Source of the DNA: Ottelia alismoides
Taxonomy: Eukaryota; Streptophyta; Magnoliopsida; Alismatales; Hydrocharitaceae
NCBI GenBank assembly: GCA_037367405.1
Contig: JAZKJV010010530.1
Location: forward strand, 583,982-647,981
DNA: 64,000 bases
Direction of reading: 5' to 3'
The translations under genes were made by a program, and so were the position numbers. Shown here piece by piece: positions 51,151 to 61,294 of the stretch; position 1 is the first letter of the stretch, and each line of letters begins with the position of its first letter. Under the pieces are notes generated by a model. The model saw nothing but the letters and a program-made list of their open reading frames with translations, did no database searches and was not told the DNA's origin.

Positions 51151-52416
51151 GGGGTAACATGCGAAGTGCGGGGGACCCCCATCAGGAGGCAACGAGTATT
51201 TGAGAAGGGGTTCCCAACTGGGAACCCTAAATAAAAGCCCAAGTGGGTTGTGGTTTGGGCCAAAATTGGTCGTATGCATTTAAAAAAAGGGAGAAATAAA
51301 TAGGAGGAAAGAGAAAGCCCTAAGTGCGTTGATGTTGTTTTGGCCCATTTGGTCGTGTTTCAAAATAATTTGAAAAAAAACCGCATACAAAAGAAAAGTC
51401 ATACCCAATATGCGAAAAGCCGTAAAAAAGAGAGATGAAAACAACTGAAAAAAGAAGTCAGCTATAAAAAGGGGAATAGTCAAGAAAAAGGGGGAATCAT
51501 ACAAAAAGAATTCCTACTATAAAAAAAGGTTTTAAATAATTTAAATAGGAACTTTTGTGAGAAGAAAATCCAAGAAAATTGTGAGATCGACTTATTTAAT
51601 TTCCGTTTCATCCTCATTTTTTGTCTTCTCCCTACTTTGTTGATGTCATTGTGTTTCGATAAGTATGGAAGAAAGGGGAAGTATTGAGTATTGTGTAGAG
51701 TTACAGTCTTATAGGACAGATTGCTAGATTCTCCAAATTCCATATTCCAGGCCAGCCAGATTTTCAAACTCTACAGATTTTGTCAGATTCCATACTCGAT
51801 GATTGTTTCTGAGTCTTTTAATTTGATGTGCACATGTTTGCCATCATTTGTGTGATTCCCATATTTCTGATTTTGTCAGCTCAGGGTTTTCATGTGTTCC
51901 ATAGGGACCCCAGAATAGATATCTCATTCCCTATACCATGTGGGCTTCATGTGGTTTCATAGGAACTCCAGAGTAGAGATCCTATTCTTTGAGCCAGTAT
52001 GGGAGAGACCCAGTTCTCCGATGAAGAGACGTTTTTAAACTCCATTCTCAATGATCATGAACTCCAATGAAGATCTTTCCATGACTTTTTCAGTTCGACC
52101 CTTTCAGAGATGGAGCAGTTGTCCACAAGATGTGGTGGGCCAGAATTCTCTAGGTGGAGACTCATTTCCAATTGCCGTGATTGTGACAGACGTAGTACAT
52201 AGAACATGCTCTTCAATGAGGAGATTCAATTTAACTCGCATTCCAGCTCGTTTGTTCGTCCTTGTCTACATGACATGAGAAGCAACGTCCTTGACAACAA
52301 CCGACAGTTGTGTTTGCATTGAGTTGATACTATTTGTAGTGTTGTGTATAGTGATTTTGAGTGATTTCTTTCTGTTTATCCAAGATGAGCATTGCATGCT
52401 CCAGCTTGAGGGGGCG
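51151..52416 (+). other. interior of copia 2, right part, and polypurine tract
   Basis: No recognised domain. The frames at 51280-51767 (-) and 52051-52278 (+) match nothing I know. It ends with CTTGAGGGGGCG (52405-52416), a polypurine tract that abuts the LTR stub TGTTAG. Confidence 0.55.
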
Positions 52417-52444
52417 TGTTAGAATATATTGATGTATGCGTCAC
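52417..52444 (+). repeat. 3' LTR stub of copia 2
   Basis: Matches the first 28 bases of the 5' LTR with a few changes (both end ATGTATGCGTCAC). Similarity stops there, so the LTR is truncated. Confidence 0.7.
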
Positions 52445-52619
52445 TTATCCAAGATGATCATGAAGAAGGTGCCTTTGATCAAGTCCGTCTTTGATCTGAT
52501 GTGTAAATACATATCTCTCTTGCTGAAGGAATCGATGTTGGGAATGTGACTATTGAAGATCGGTCCTATATTGAAGGTGAAAAATATGACCCCATCCTAT
52601 GCAGAGACTAGTGTCCAAG

Positions 52620-53690
52620 AATTTGGTGGAACAAAAGGATACAAATGTAACGGTTATCGAGAATGAGGAAGAATCGCCGACGAGATCAAGGAAAATTAGA
52701 AAGTTATGTCCATCGTATATTTGGGATTGTGGGTAGGGATGCCTACGTGTTTGATTTGGGACAGATATCAATATTCCCAAACCTATACCAATTTATAAAC
52801 TCAGTACCCATACATACGCCCATTTGGGTAATTTCTAAGTGTACCCATATACCCTGTAGATACACATATACCCAATGGGTACCCACATATTCAACATAAT
52901 AAAATTTAAAGCAATTAATAAATTTATATAAAATTTTGACACATGAATTAAACAGAGGAAGATCATGTAATATGTAATATGGTGTTACACAAAGATGTGC
53001 AATGTGTAGGGAATGTTAAAGGCTTATATCTATTAGGTGTTCAATTCTCTTAGATTTATAATTTTTAATTTATTGAAGATAAAGAAAGGTAGCTTGATAA
53101 TATGAATAAATAGATAGAAAAAAGAAAATTGAATTGGATTTTTATATGTGTATATCTTACATCAATATCTTTTGGATAAGAAGTGGATTTGATGAGTTTG
53201 ACTAAAATGCAACACACACATTTATTTATTCACTCGAGTTTGGGATGGATTCGAGTACCGGGCAATCTCAGACCTACCATACCTGCATGGGTATTAAATT
53301 CAAGAGCCAAACCCTCTCAAAAATAAATAAGGTGGATTTCGGATCTTTAAATGGAACCAGTTCGGGTTGAGTACTCAATAGATATACCCATATTGATGTC
53401 CCTAGTTGTGGGAGGGGAGAGGGCTTATGTCTATTTGAGGTACGAACAAGGAAGGTGAAAGAAAAACCCTCATAGACGAGGATAATCTCCTCATCCAACA
53501 AAAAAATAAGTCCAATCTCATCATCCAACAAAAATTGAAGTCCCCCACCAATGTCGTTAGGGCATTTACTGTTAGGCATTAAGGCATCTACTGTTAACCT
53601 AAACTTGAGTTCCTAATTGCTACAATGTAAAAGACAAACCTTATTTGAAAATAGATGTAAAGTTAAATCCTTTCGTTGTAATATTTTTAT
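52620..53690 (-). repeat. right arm of long inverted repeat, split by a hAT-like element
   Basis: Read on minus it repeats 43360-43637 (+): TTTTACATTGTAGCAA, CTCAAGTTTAGG, TCTTTCACCTTC, CCTCCCACAA, then after the hAT-like insertion TCCCAAATA and CCTTGATCTCGTCGGCGA. The arm has small indels relative to the left arm. Confidence 0.7.
52734..53404. mobile_element. hAT-like non-autonomous transposon
   Basis: 671 bp with ends TAGGGATG and, read inward from the right, TAGGGACA. Flanked by ATTGTGGG (52726-52733) and GTTGTGGG (53405-53412), an 8-bp target duplication with one mismatch. Inside are GGGTACC-type motifs (ACCCATATACCC, AATGGGTACCCA) common in plant hAT ends. No ORF of note. Removing it restores the match to the left arm of the inverted repeat, independent proof of insertion. 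Confidence 0.85.
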
Positions 53691-53947
53691 TTAATGATTT
53701 TCTTTTAAAGAAAGCAATAAAAATCATGATAATGTAACTAAAAGGAAAAGAAAACAATGCATTTTTATTATTATGATCAGTATGAGATGAATTTGGAAAT
53801 CAATTCGACTTCTAAAAAAAATGGAAATTATTCGTCATTAATGTTTTTTATAATATTTTTCAAGTTTTTGGAATTTTCAAAATTGAAACATCATGTGCCT
53901 GCAAGGCTCCCATTAAACTTTCCGTGCTCAAGAGAAAAATTATTCAA

Positions 53948-54931
53948 GGGATTTTTACCCGACAGACCCTTTAATCTTTTCCAATTACCTACAACCTTTG
54001 AAACATCGTAATTCCTCTCCCGACCTCGTAAACTTGCTCCGTCTTACCCAACCAAACCTGCCGTCAATTTTAACTATATTGGAGTCAATTACTTGAGTTA
54101 GTCTTGAGTTAACCTAAGCAATTTACCATCCAACGATTAGGATTAGCCAAAATAATAAAAAAAGAGTAGAAAAAAGTAGGAATCTTGGGAAGCGCAGGGA
54201 GCAGCGGCGGGGGGGGGAGCAGCATCGGGAGCGGCGGTGGGGAGGGGACGGGGGACTCCATCCGCGGGCGTAACCTTCCACTACCGTCCTGCGTGCCTCC
54301 TACAGCTCCCAGCCCCAGCACGGAGCCTCCGCCACCGGATCCCCGAAACCTCCCACAACCGTCCTGTGCACCGCCCTCGGGAGTCCATTTCACCAACGGT
54401 TGCCAATCACGAGCACTGCCTCCAATCCCTCGACACCGACGTCTCCCGCAACCGGACGTTTCACCACCCTCTCCGACTTCGCGCGAAGCCCTACCCACAC
54501 TGACAGGTCGTCGCCAACCGGCCGCTCTTCTATACACGCCCATGCCAGCGGGGGGGGGGCTCCATCAGCGAGGGAGGGGGGTAGGGAGCGACATCGACAG
54601 CGGGGGGAGCAGGTCGCGGCGGCGACGAGGGGGTGGGCCTCCATCGGCTGAGGGGAAGCAGGGAGGCTGGGCGGCGGGGGCGGGGGGAGGGCGGGGACGG
54701 GGAGGAGAGAAGGAGCTGGGCACTCAATGTAAATTTAATAAACAAATTGGGTATAATATAAAAGAACATAACGGAATCCGACTAATTTAAACGGTTAAAT
54801 GAACAGGGGTTAATCACATGGTCTGTAGGGTAAGAGTTAGCAAGTTTACGAAGGCGGGGGATGAATTAGGATGTTTCAAAGGTCATAGAGGTAATTGGAA
54901 AAGATTATAGGGTCTTCCGAGTAAAAATCCC
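53948..54931. mobile_element. Mutator-like element, Pack-MULE candidate
   Basis: 984 bp. The long terminal inverted repeats (over 110 bp) begin GGGATTTTTACCCGACAGAC on the left and GGGATTTTTACTCGGAAGAC on the right (read inward). They share TAATCTTTTCCAATTACCT, CCTTTGAAACATC and CGTAAACTTGCT. Flanked by ATTATTCAA and ATGATTCAA, a 9-bp target duplication with one mismatch, as Mutator elements make. The interior (54185-54720) is strikingly GC-rich and has no transposase, which fits capture of a host gene fragment. Confidence 0.85.
54185..54720. pseudogene. GC-rich cargo of the Pack-MULE candidate
   Basis: Open frames exist on both strands (201 codons on +, 144 on -). All are proline-, serine-, glycine- or arginine-rich, so base composition rather than selection may keep them open. 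I recognise no domain. The orientation of the parent gene is unknown. The sharp change from AT-rich terminal repeats to GC-rich cargo is the main evidence for capture. Confidence 0.5.
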
Positions 54932-54940
54932 ATGATTCAA

Positions 54941-55517
54941 TTGTTTGATAGGATCATCTGTTATAAAGATGCTCTAACACAGGGGAGCCGGATTGGGTGG
55001 TGCTTGCCGGTTCTTGCTGTAATTGACACACATCCCGATCCTCATCAGACGGCTCGCATGCCTTATCCTTACAGACCTTGTCTGACACATTTGTGAAAAG
55101 CACATGCATCTAACTCTGATGACATAAAATATCAAATTAACCACAACAATGTTCCAGATGCATTTCTACAGATGATGGTCGAGGTGCATCTTAGAAGATT
55201 CAAAAACCCCATGAGCCTAAGCGCTCAAGTCTAATTAATCAAGATCCTTCATGACATCCTCCTCCCTGCACTGTTACAGTATCCCACTGGTTACATCTGC
55301 TTACTGGTCCAAACCGTAAGAATGACCAGTCTTTGTCTATGAAAAACTAATAAGAATTTCGGTTGGCACCGCCCATCGTACTTACTGGATTCACCGTTCC
55401 TCTGTTACTAGTTGTTTAGACTATATTTGTCCTCGACAAAATATTTATTTAGCCGTGAGAATCCGGCGTCTCCCGAGAAAGCAAATTGTTTAGAATTGAA
55501 CTCAAATTTTAGTATAC
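54941..55517 (-). other. intron DNA next to exon 1
   Basis: Ordinary sequence without repeats I recognise; probably original intron DNA. Confidence 0.5.
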
Positions 55518-55946
55518 CTTATTGCCCAGGTGCACCTCCGTATCCAAAGCGTATAACCGGAAGATGTAGCGATGGCCGTGCGTCGGCGGCTTTGGCGCGC
55601 CCCACCCGGGCACCTTCCAGTCATTCAGACCTTCTTTGATTCCCACAAATTCACCTCCAAGCTCCTCCTCCTTCTTGGAGAATCCCTCCGGCAGACCCTT
55701 GAGAGTCGGCGGTATACCCACTACGACCCAGTGGGTCCACGGCACAATGGGGCTGCTGGGGTCCGGTGCGTCGACATCTTCCACCACGAGTGCGAGCGTC
55801 TTGGTCCCCTCCGGCACGTTGTACCATTCCAGAGGGGGTGAGATGCACCTCTTGGCACCCTGACCGTCGCCGGTGTATTGCCGGGGGATCTTCTGGCCGT
55901 TGTGGAAGGCCGATGACACGATCCGGAATGCCGTCTCGTCTGCCAT
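55518..55946 (-). CDS. PEBP-like protein (YbhB/YbcL type), exon 1
   Basis: 143 codons from ATG (TTCATGGCAGAC) to an AAG/GTATAC donor. The family is the phosphatidylethanolamine-binding fold of the bacterial YbhB/YbcL type, known in plants as small soluble proteins, distinct from FT/TFL1 flowering regulators. Visible signatures: ISPPLEWYNVPEGTKTLAL, the ligand-pocket motif DVDAPDP, PWTHWVV, GLPEGF and the second pocket motif GHRYIFRLYAL. There is no signal peptide or membrane segment, so it is probably cytosolic. The frame is intact, with GC-rich coding typical of a live gene. It joins exon 2 at 42345-42419. Ligand and physiological role are unknown to me. Confidence 0.93.
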
Positions 55947-57011
55947 GAACGAAGAGAGAAGTCGAGGGGTGGGAGGTTGAGCTTATGCGTGGGAGGGGAA
56001 AGGGCGGTGGTGCTTATCAACATCTCTGAAGGTGGACGTGTCCGCTGGAGCCGAAATAGAGAGACTCCGTCGTGTTCTACACGCGTTGGATAGGCGAGGC
56101 CTTGAGTTTGCATGGCGTAGGGCCGATGCTCCTATCTGCCGAGCATCAGTCCACAAAGTTCATATGCAATCCTCCGTTTATGACCAGGAAATGATCCAAG
56201 CTACCTCTCGTGCGGGCAAAAAAAAACATTCACATCAACGTGGCTTTGTAAAAGTAAGATATGCTATGCTGGTGCTATCCCTACTCTTTAGGCTCCTTGC
56301 ACATGGCTCTGAAATTTCTGCATCTTGACACCGGAACCTTTACAATTACCAATTCGACTGGACATGGTCGTCTGCACTTTGATATGTCCCAACATGTTTG
56401 CTTCACTAGAGAAGAGAACATAAAAAGCAAAAGGTAAAAACAACGGAAAAATGATCATGCGAAGTAAGGATAGAACTCCTAACAAAGTTCCAACACTGTC
56501 CTAATTTTACACATTGTTATGCAAAGAACAAAGAATGGATGATGACCATGGAAGGAGGGAGTCTGTTGTTTCCTATTGATAACCTGGAACGAGGGCGCAT
56601 AACTGAAATAATTAAAGACTAATTCCTTAGAAGTATAGCAATATGGGTTCTCCTTCATGTGGTGCTAGGTCGCAAGATACGAGTAGGATAAGGGCCCTTA
56701 TCATAGGGTTTTGTGAACCCGGTACATCGACGATGATGGGTTCTTTAGATGTGTTAAGATGAGAGAATCATCTATTCTCTATCCCTTGCCTTCATCGTCG
56801 ACCCAATTTACGCTGCAGAAATGGCGAGGTTTTCAAACGGTCGAAGCCCTATTGTCCCTTTCCCTTCCCCCACCATTGTTTCCACCATTGGTATGATCTT
56901 CTGCAATTCATCATCGTCGAGTATATAACATGGTAGTGACATGCAAAAAGATGGAAGCTCTTGAATGCTTGCTAACCTTTACTTTATCGTTTTTAAAAGC
57001 ACTTGAGAATC
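55947..57011 (-). promoter_or_regulatory. upstream region of the PEBP-like gene
   Basis: About 1.06 kb between the start codon and the LTR of element 2. The first 150 bases upstream are GC-richer and probably hold the 5' UTR. I see no convincing TATA box. A perfect 16-bp palindrome, GATAAGGGCCCTTATC, lies at 56687-56702. The frame at 56032-56328 on + looks like chance. The nearby LTR points away from the gene. Confidence 0.4.
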
Positions 57012-58050
57012 TGATGAATCTGCGATTCGTCATCTTTATTCATTTATTTTAGCTTAAAATCCCTTATAAAACACCTGCATATAACGCTAACTCCATATTC
57101 TTACTAACTTGCATTTGTGTGTAAATATTGTACATTTCTTACTAATTTTAACCTAAAATAAATAAATAAAGAAAGAAAGGAAAAATAAAGAAAAGAAAAT
57201 AAAAAAAGGAAGACTGTATACAGGCTGACCTGAACCCGGAGAGAAGGTCAAGACTTGACCTGATCGACCAGGAATAAAGTAGGGGGAGATAGGGTCCTCA
57301 ACCAGAAAATCCAAAAAAATGTGTTTCTCACTTATTTTGTGTATATCTGTATAAAACTAACACTAATTTATTTGTACCTTAATTGACCCCAAATAAAATA
57401 ACATTCAAAATCAAAGTTGTAAATAAAAATGGGTCCTAATTAATAAAACTGATTGCACAATTAGATCATGTACAGAATAAAAGTAGCCACATTTGGAAAA
57501 AGCCACTAAGCACTAATTTGAAGATTAATTCCGGCTCATTATAATATCAAATTGAACAAATTTCACTTCCATTGAATTGTAAATTAAATTATCTTCAAAA
57601 TGGCTGTGATTTCATAATTTTTGGAGTTACGGTTGAAAAGTCGGTTTTCTGGGGTGGTTTGTGCAATTTTCCCTTGTATTTTGTGTATATTGTATTTGTA
57701 TATATATCTGTAAATATGTTTACTAATTACTTAAAAAAAATAAAAAAAATAAAAAAATTAATAAAATTCTTAAAACAAAAAAAGAGGCTAATTTCCCCAT
57801 TTATCCTTGTATATAATGTCATATATGTATATAGTACATGTATATAGTTGCTATTTTTAACTAACCATCATAAAAAATAAAAAAATAACATTTTTTAATT
57901 CAAATAAATAAAGTGACGAAAATTCAAAAAAATTAGATAATTTTGTAAATAATTTTATCTTTCTATTTTATCTCTCATGTTATCTCTTCCACCAAAAAAA
58001 TCTCTCTTATCTTCTTATCCAAAAATTCAAAAATTCAAATGTCTCTCTTT

Positions 58051-58222
58051 TCTATTTATATGGCTCCATCTCCCTCATTCCAACTTGATCAATCTTTAGG
58101 GAGAGGAGCCCGATCTCCGAGAGAAATTTCGTCGAGGAAGTTGCCTAGCCTCCAAGCCGTCCGGTGACAGCGAGTCGGCCTTGTCGAGGCGATCACGGTC
58201 CATTTTCCGCTCCTAAGGTGAG
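58051..58222 (+). promoter_or_regulatory. LTR core promoter and leader splice donor, element 2
   Basis: TCTATTTATATGG (58051-58063) is a TATA box. The leader then shares AACTTGATCAATC with the solo LTR. TCCTAAGGTGAGATCC (58211-58226) is a strong 5' splice-site match. Confidence 0.55.
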
Positions 58223-58746
58223 ATCCAACTTTTTCTTCACATTTTTATCTTAGTTCAAATCGTAGTTTTATTTTTTGCATTTTCATCTCGTTGTCAATTT
58301 TTTTAGATTTTAAAATCCATCACGTTGATCTGCACTCGACTCGATTTTTCACTTCATTTTCTCATCTCTCCGCCTTCGATTTCTATCTCCCACGATCTAT
58401 CAACTCCGGCCACGTACGGTGGCCGGAGATCGAATTCGAATCCCTCATCTCCGATGAATCCCCGTTCATTTTCCGATTTGTAAATAAATAAAAAAAACCA
58501 TTTGTCTGCTTTGTTTCTAACAATTTTTTGCAGGAGAACATTAAAAAGATCAAAAAAAATATATAAAAGGATAAAAATAAAAAATTATCATTTCTATTTC
58601 TATTTCCGGATTTGCAAAAAAAGGTTTTCTTTATTTTCTGTTTACAGTACATACAACATAAGATTACAAAAAAATAAAAAAAATAAAAAAAGAAGTGGGA
58701 CGGTCGCAGGCATCGCCGCCCCCCTCAGCGTCTTCCACGCGCGCCA

Positions 58747-58905
58747 CCGCCACGCCCAAGCCTCCAGCAGCCCACGCGGCTCCTCCGCGCGCACCTCGCC
58801 ACCGCCATCTCCAGCCTCGTCGCCTGGGGCGGCGCCGTCCCACTCCGCCACGCCCAGGCCTCCAGCAGCCCACGCGGCTCCTCCGCGCGCACCTCGCCAC
58901 CGTCG
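58747..58905 (+). repeat. direct repeat in the LTR GC-rich core
   Basis: A segment of about 60 bp (CCGCCACGCCCA, then GCCTCCAGCAGCCCACGC and GCGCGCACCTCGCCACCG) occurs at 58747-58806 and again at 58845-58904, period 98 bp, with about one difference. Confidence 0.85.
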
Positions 58906-60035
58906 ACTCCAGCCCCCGCTACACCCGCAGCCACGCGCGCGGCAGCGCCGCTCACCACCGAGCTCACAGCGCCGCCCCGCGTTCTCCGTCAGCCCCGTGC
59001 GCGCGGGTGCGTGCCGCCCGCGCTCTTCCCCGCTCCAGCCGAAGTGCGCCCTGCCCCCCGTGTGCGGAAGGAAAGAAGAGGGGCGGCTGCCCCTATTTTC
59101 CCCTTTCGCAAGAACGAAGGAAGCAAAAATCTAGGGTTGGGATTTCTAAATTGGAAAAATTACATTCTGCCCCCCGGAGGATTCTAAAATTATGAATACG
59201 CCCCTACCAGCTCTATCACGTGCCGTGCACGCTCCCTCTTAGGTTAGTTTGATTTCATTGTCTTTTAATTTCTGACCAATTTTCACGCATTAATCATTTA
59301 TAAAACCCAAAAAAATTGAAAAATATCAAAAATCTTCTAAAAATCATAAAAATTCTATAAAAATCCAAAAATTGTGATTTCAGTTTCTGTTTGTAGATAA
59401 TTATTTCTAGTTTATCTTAAAATTAGTTGCCAGGAGTTTTGGATATTTAAAAGATTATTAAATTGAAAAGTACTCCAGGCTGTGCACATTTTCTTATTTC
59501 ATCACTGTTTAATTTTTAGAAAAATACAAAAACATCTGAAAAATCTACAAAAATTCTCAAAAACATTTCAAAACTTTTAAAACCCAAAAAAAATTTCTTT
59601 GTATTTTTCTGAGCATTTTTTTGACTAATTGAAAAATTACAAAAAGAGTTGGTGTGCGTGTTTTTAATCTTGTGAATATTGCATCGTCTTATTTTTGAAA
59701 ATAAAAAATTGCAAAAATCAAAATCACTAAAAAATTGAAAATCAGAAAATAAAAAAAATAGAAATAAAAAAAATAAAAAAAAAAGATTCAAAAAATCACA
59801 AAAACCAAGGATAGTTGTCCTTTGAGATTCCTGTTTTCTCTTGATTGATTTTCGATTAATTGAATAACCCTCGGGAATTGTAGCCTCCCTGAGTTCGACC
59901 CTGTCCGCTATACATGTTAATAAGTAGCAAAAAAATAAAAAAATAATCTTTTGTTGACGCGGGTTTTGGGGAAAAACAACGACCTATTTTCAACTATTTA
60001 AAATTTCCAATCTCTAAAATTCCGGCTCAACAAAA

Positions 60036-60053
60036 TGGCGCCGTTGCTGGGGA
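60036..60053 (+). promoter_or_regulatory. primer binding site of element 2 (tRNA-Asp)
   Basis: TGGCGCCGTTGCTGGGGA is complementary to the 3' end of plant tRNA-Asp (which ends GGCAACGGCGCCA), with one mismatch at position 13. This is the usual primer of Athila elements. Confidence 0.9.
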
Positions 60054-61294
60054 GGCACGGTGAGGGTAGTTAGGTTTCTCTTTTGACCTGCTATTCTTGG
60101 TTGTAAATATCTGTTTGCCACATTATTCCGTTGTTCATATCTATTGCATTCATTTCATCATTTTCTCATATTTAAAAATTGTGTTTCTTACACATTCTCT
60201 TTTCTTTTTCTTGCGAGGGCCCGCGGAGCGAAGGAGGCAATCCTAGGAGAGCCGAAGCACCCAAGCGACGTGGAGGCGGCTTGATTCTTCACCAAGCCGT
60301 AGGATAGCGTGAGAAGAGGAGAAGAAAATTGAAAGAGCCGAAAAAAAAGAGAAAGAAAAAAAAAGAGAGAAAAAGAAAAAAGAGAGAGTTTTTATTTTCT
60401 AGCATTTGAACTCTTGTAAACGGACATTTATTTGTTGTGGGGTCTGTTTCGCCAAGTGCCGGTGCACTTGGGGGACCTCATCGGTTTTGTTTTCATCGCC
60501 TTTATTTTCTTTGTTTTTCGCGGATTTCGAAAGCCACCTATTGATTGCTTTAATTAATTTGCTTGAGCAGGGTAATTAATTAGGTCCAAACACCCTAAAC
60601 AAGAATTTTTGTGCCTATAGAGTAGATCGTAATTTGGACTTAGTCAAATTAACTTGTTCTTGCCCGTTAATAGAAGTTATCATCTAGGACGGTTCACTTG
60701 CATTTGCATATAGGTTAGTTTATTTTCTGTATTTAAATTCTGCGCGGATCACTTGCATGTAGAGTGCTGGCGACAAGGTACGCATCTCTAACCCCTGCAT
60801 GCATCATCGTTCTTAATCGCGCATTGGCATTTCCGATCTCCTCTCTTGTTTTCACTCACATAAGTTAAAAAGGAAATTGGGCACTCGGTAGGCGATTCTT
60901 TGAAAATATCTTAACCAAGTGACAACTGCCTAAAATTTGGGACTGCTAAAGAAAACTCGACCCTAAAAAAATACAAGGAAAATCATTGTTTTGGGGAGAG
61001 TAACCCCCTCATTGTATTCGTTTTAACTTGCTCGCGTACACACTAAGGTTAGTGCCCAAATCCCATAATTCAGCCTAAGTGTTTGTACAACTTTGTGATT
61101 ATCACCTAACTCTAAAACATACAGGATTAAGAGACCGAACCTTCACGGTCTTCACATTGCGTTGAGTTGGTGAATTGGGGGTTTGTATTGTGTTTGATTG
61201 TTTGTGTGCATACCAGATCTTTTCTATGCATTTGCGCCTTTTTCTCCATATCTTTTGGCTTGACCCTCGTGCTCTCCCATCCTTTGTTTCGAAG
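60054..61294 (+). other. 5' leader of element 2
   Basis: Untranslated. It contains a long purine tract (about 60335-60400, GAAA/GAGA-rich). No ORF has coding character. It may hold packaging signals and 3' splice sites, for example the T-rich stretch before 61290, but none stands out. Confidence 0.5.

Larger units (their letters stand above)
43640..52444 (+). mobile_element. small-LTR Ty1/copia element (copia 2), interrupted
   Basis: The 281-bp 5' LTR is followed at once by a tRNA-Met primer site. The other end has a purine tract and a 28-bp stub of the 3' LTR (TGTTAGAATA, then TGATGTATGCGTCAC, matching the 5' LTR start). Element C (44751-51150) is inserted in its interior. The copia interior left over is about 2.1 kb (43921-44750 and 51151-52416). 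I recognise no gag or pol motif in it, so it was probably non-autonomous. Confidence 0.75.
42420..55517 (-). other. 13.1-kb intron of the PEBP-like gene
   Basis: The donor AAG/GTATAC at 55518/55517 and the acceptor ATGCAG/GCG at 42420/42419 are canonical GT-AG in phase 0. Native-looking intron DNA remains at 42420-43360 and 54941-55517. Almost everything between is transposon: inverted-repeat arms, copia 2, Athila-like element C, a hAT-like element and a Pack-MULE candidate. Whether splicing across it is efficient cannot be told from sequence. Confidence 0.85.
57012..60032 (+). repeat. 5' LTR of element 2
   Basis: 3,021 bp, TG to CA. The head is TGATGAATC, loop TGC, GATTCGTCA; the end is GGCTCAACA. 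Order: AT-rich U3-like part, TATA box, leader with splice-donor-like site, GC-rich core (58690-59090) with an internal direct repeat, then AT-rich DNA and GAGTTCGACCCTGTCC near 59891. The edge at 60032 is fixed by the primer site three bases on. Confidence 0.88.

Noticed and set aside
55412..56328. ORFs overlapping PEBP exon 1 on both strands
   Set aside because: Shadows of the real minus-strand exon and its GC-rich 5' flank.
58502..59195. 210- and 166-codon ORFs
   Set aside because: They span the GC-rich LTR core with Pro/Ala/Arg repeats; the internal 98-bp repeat explains their length.
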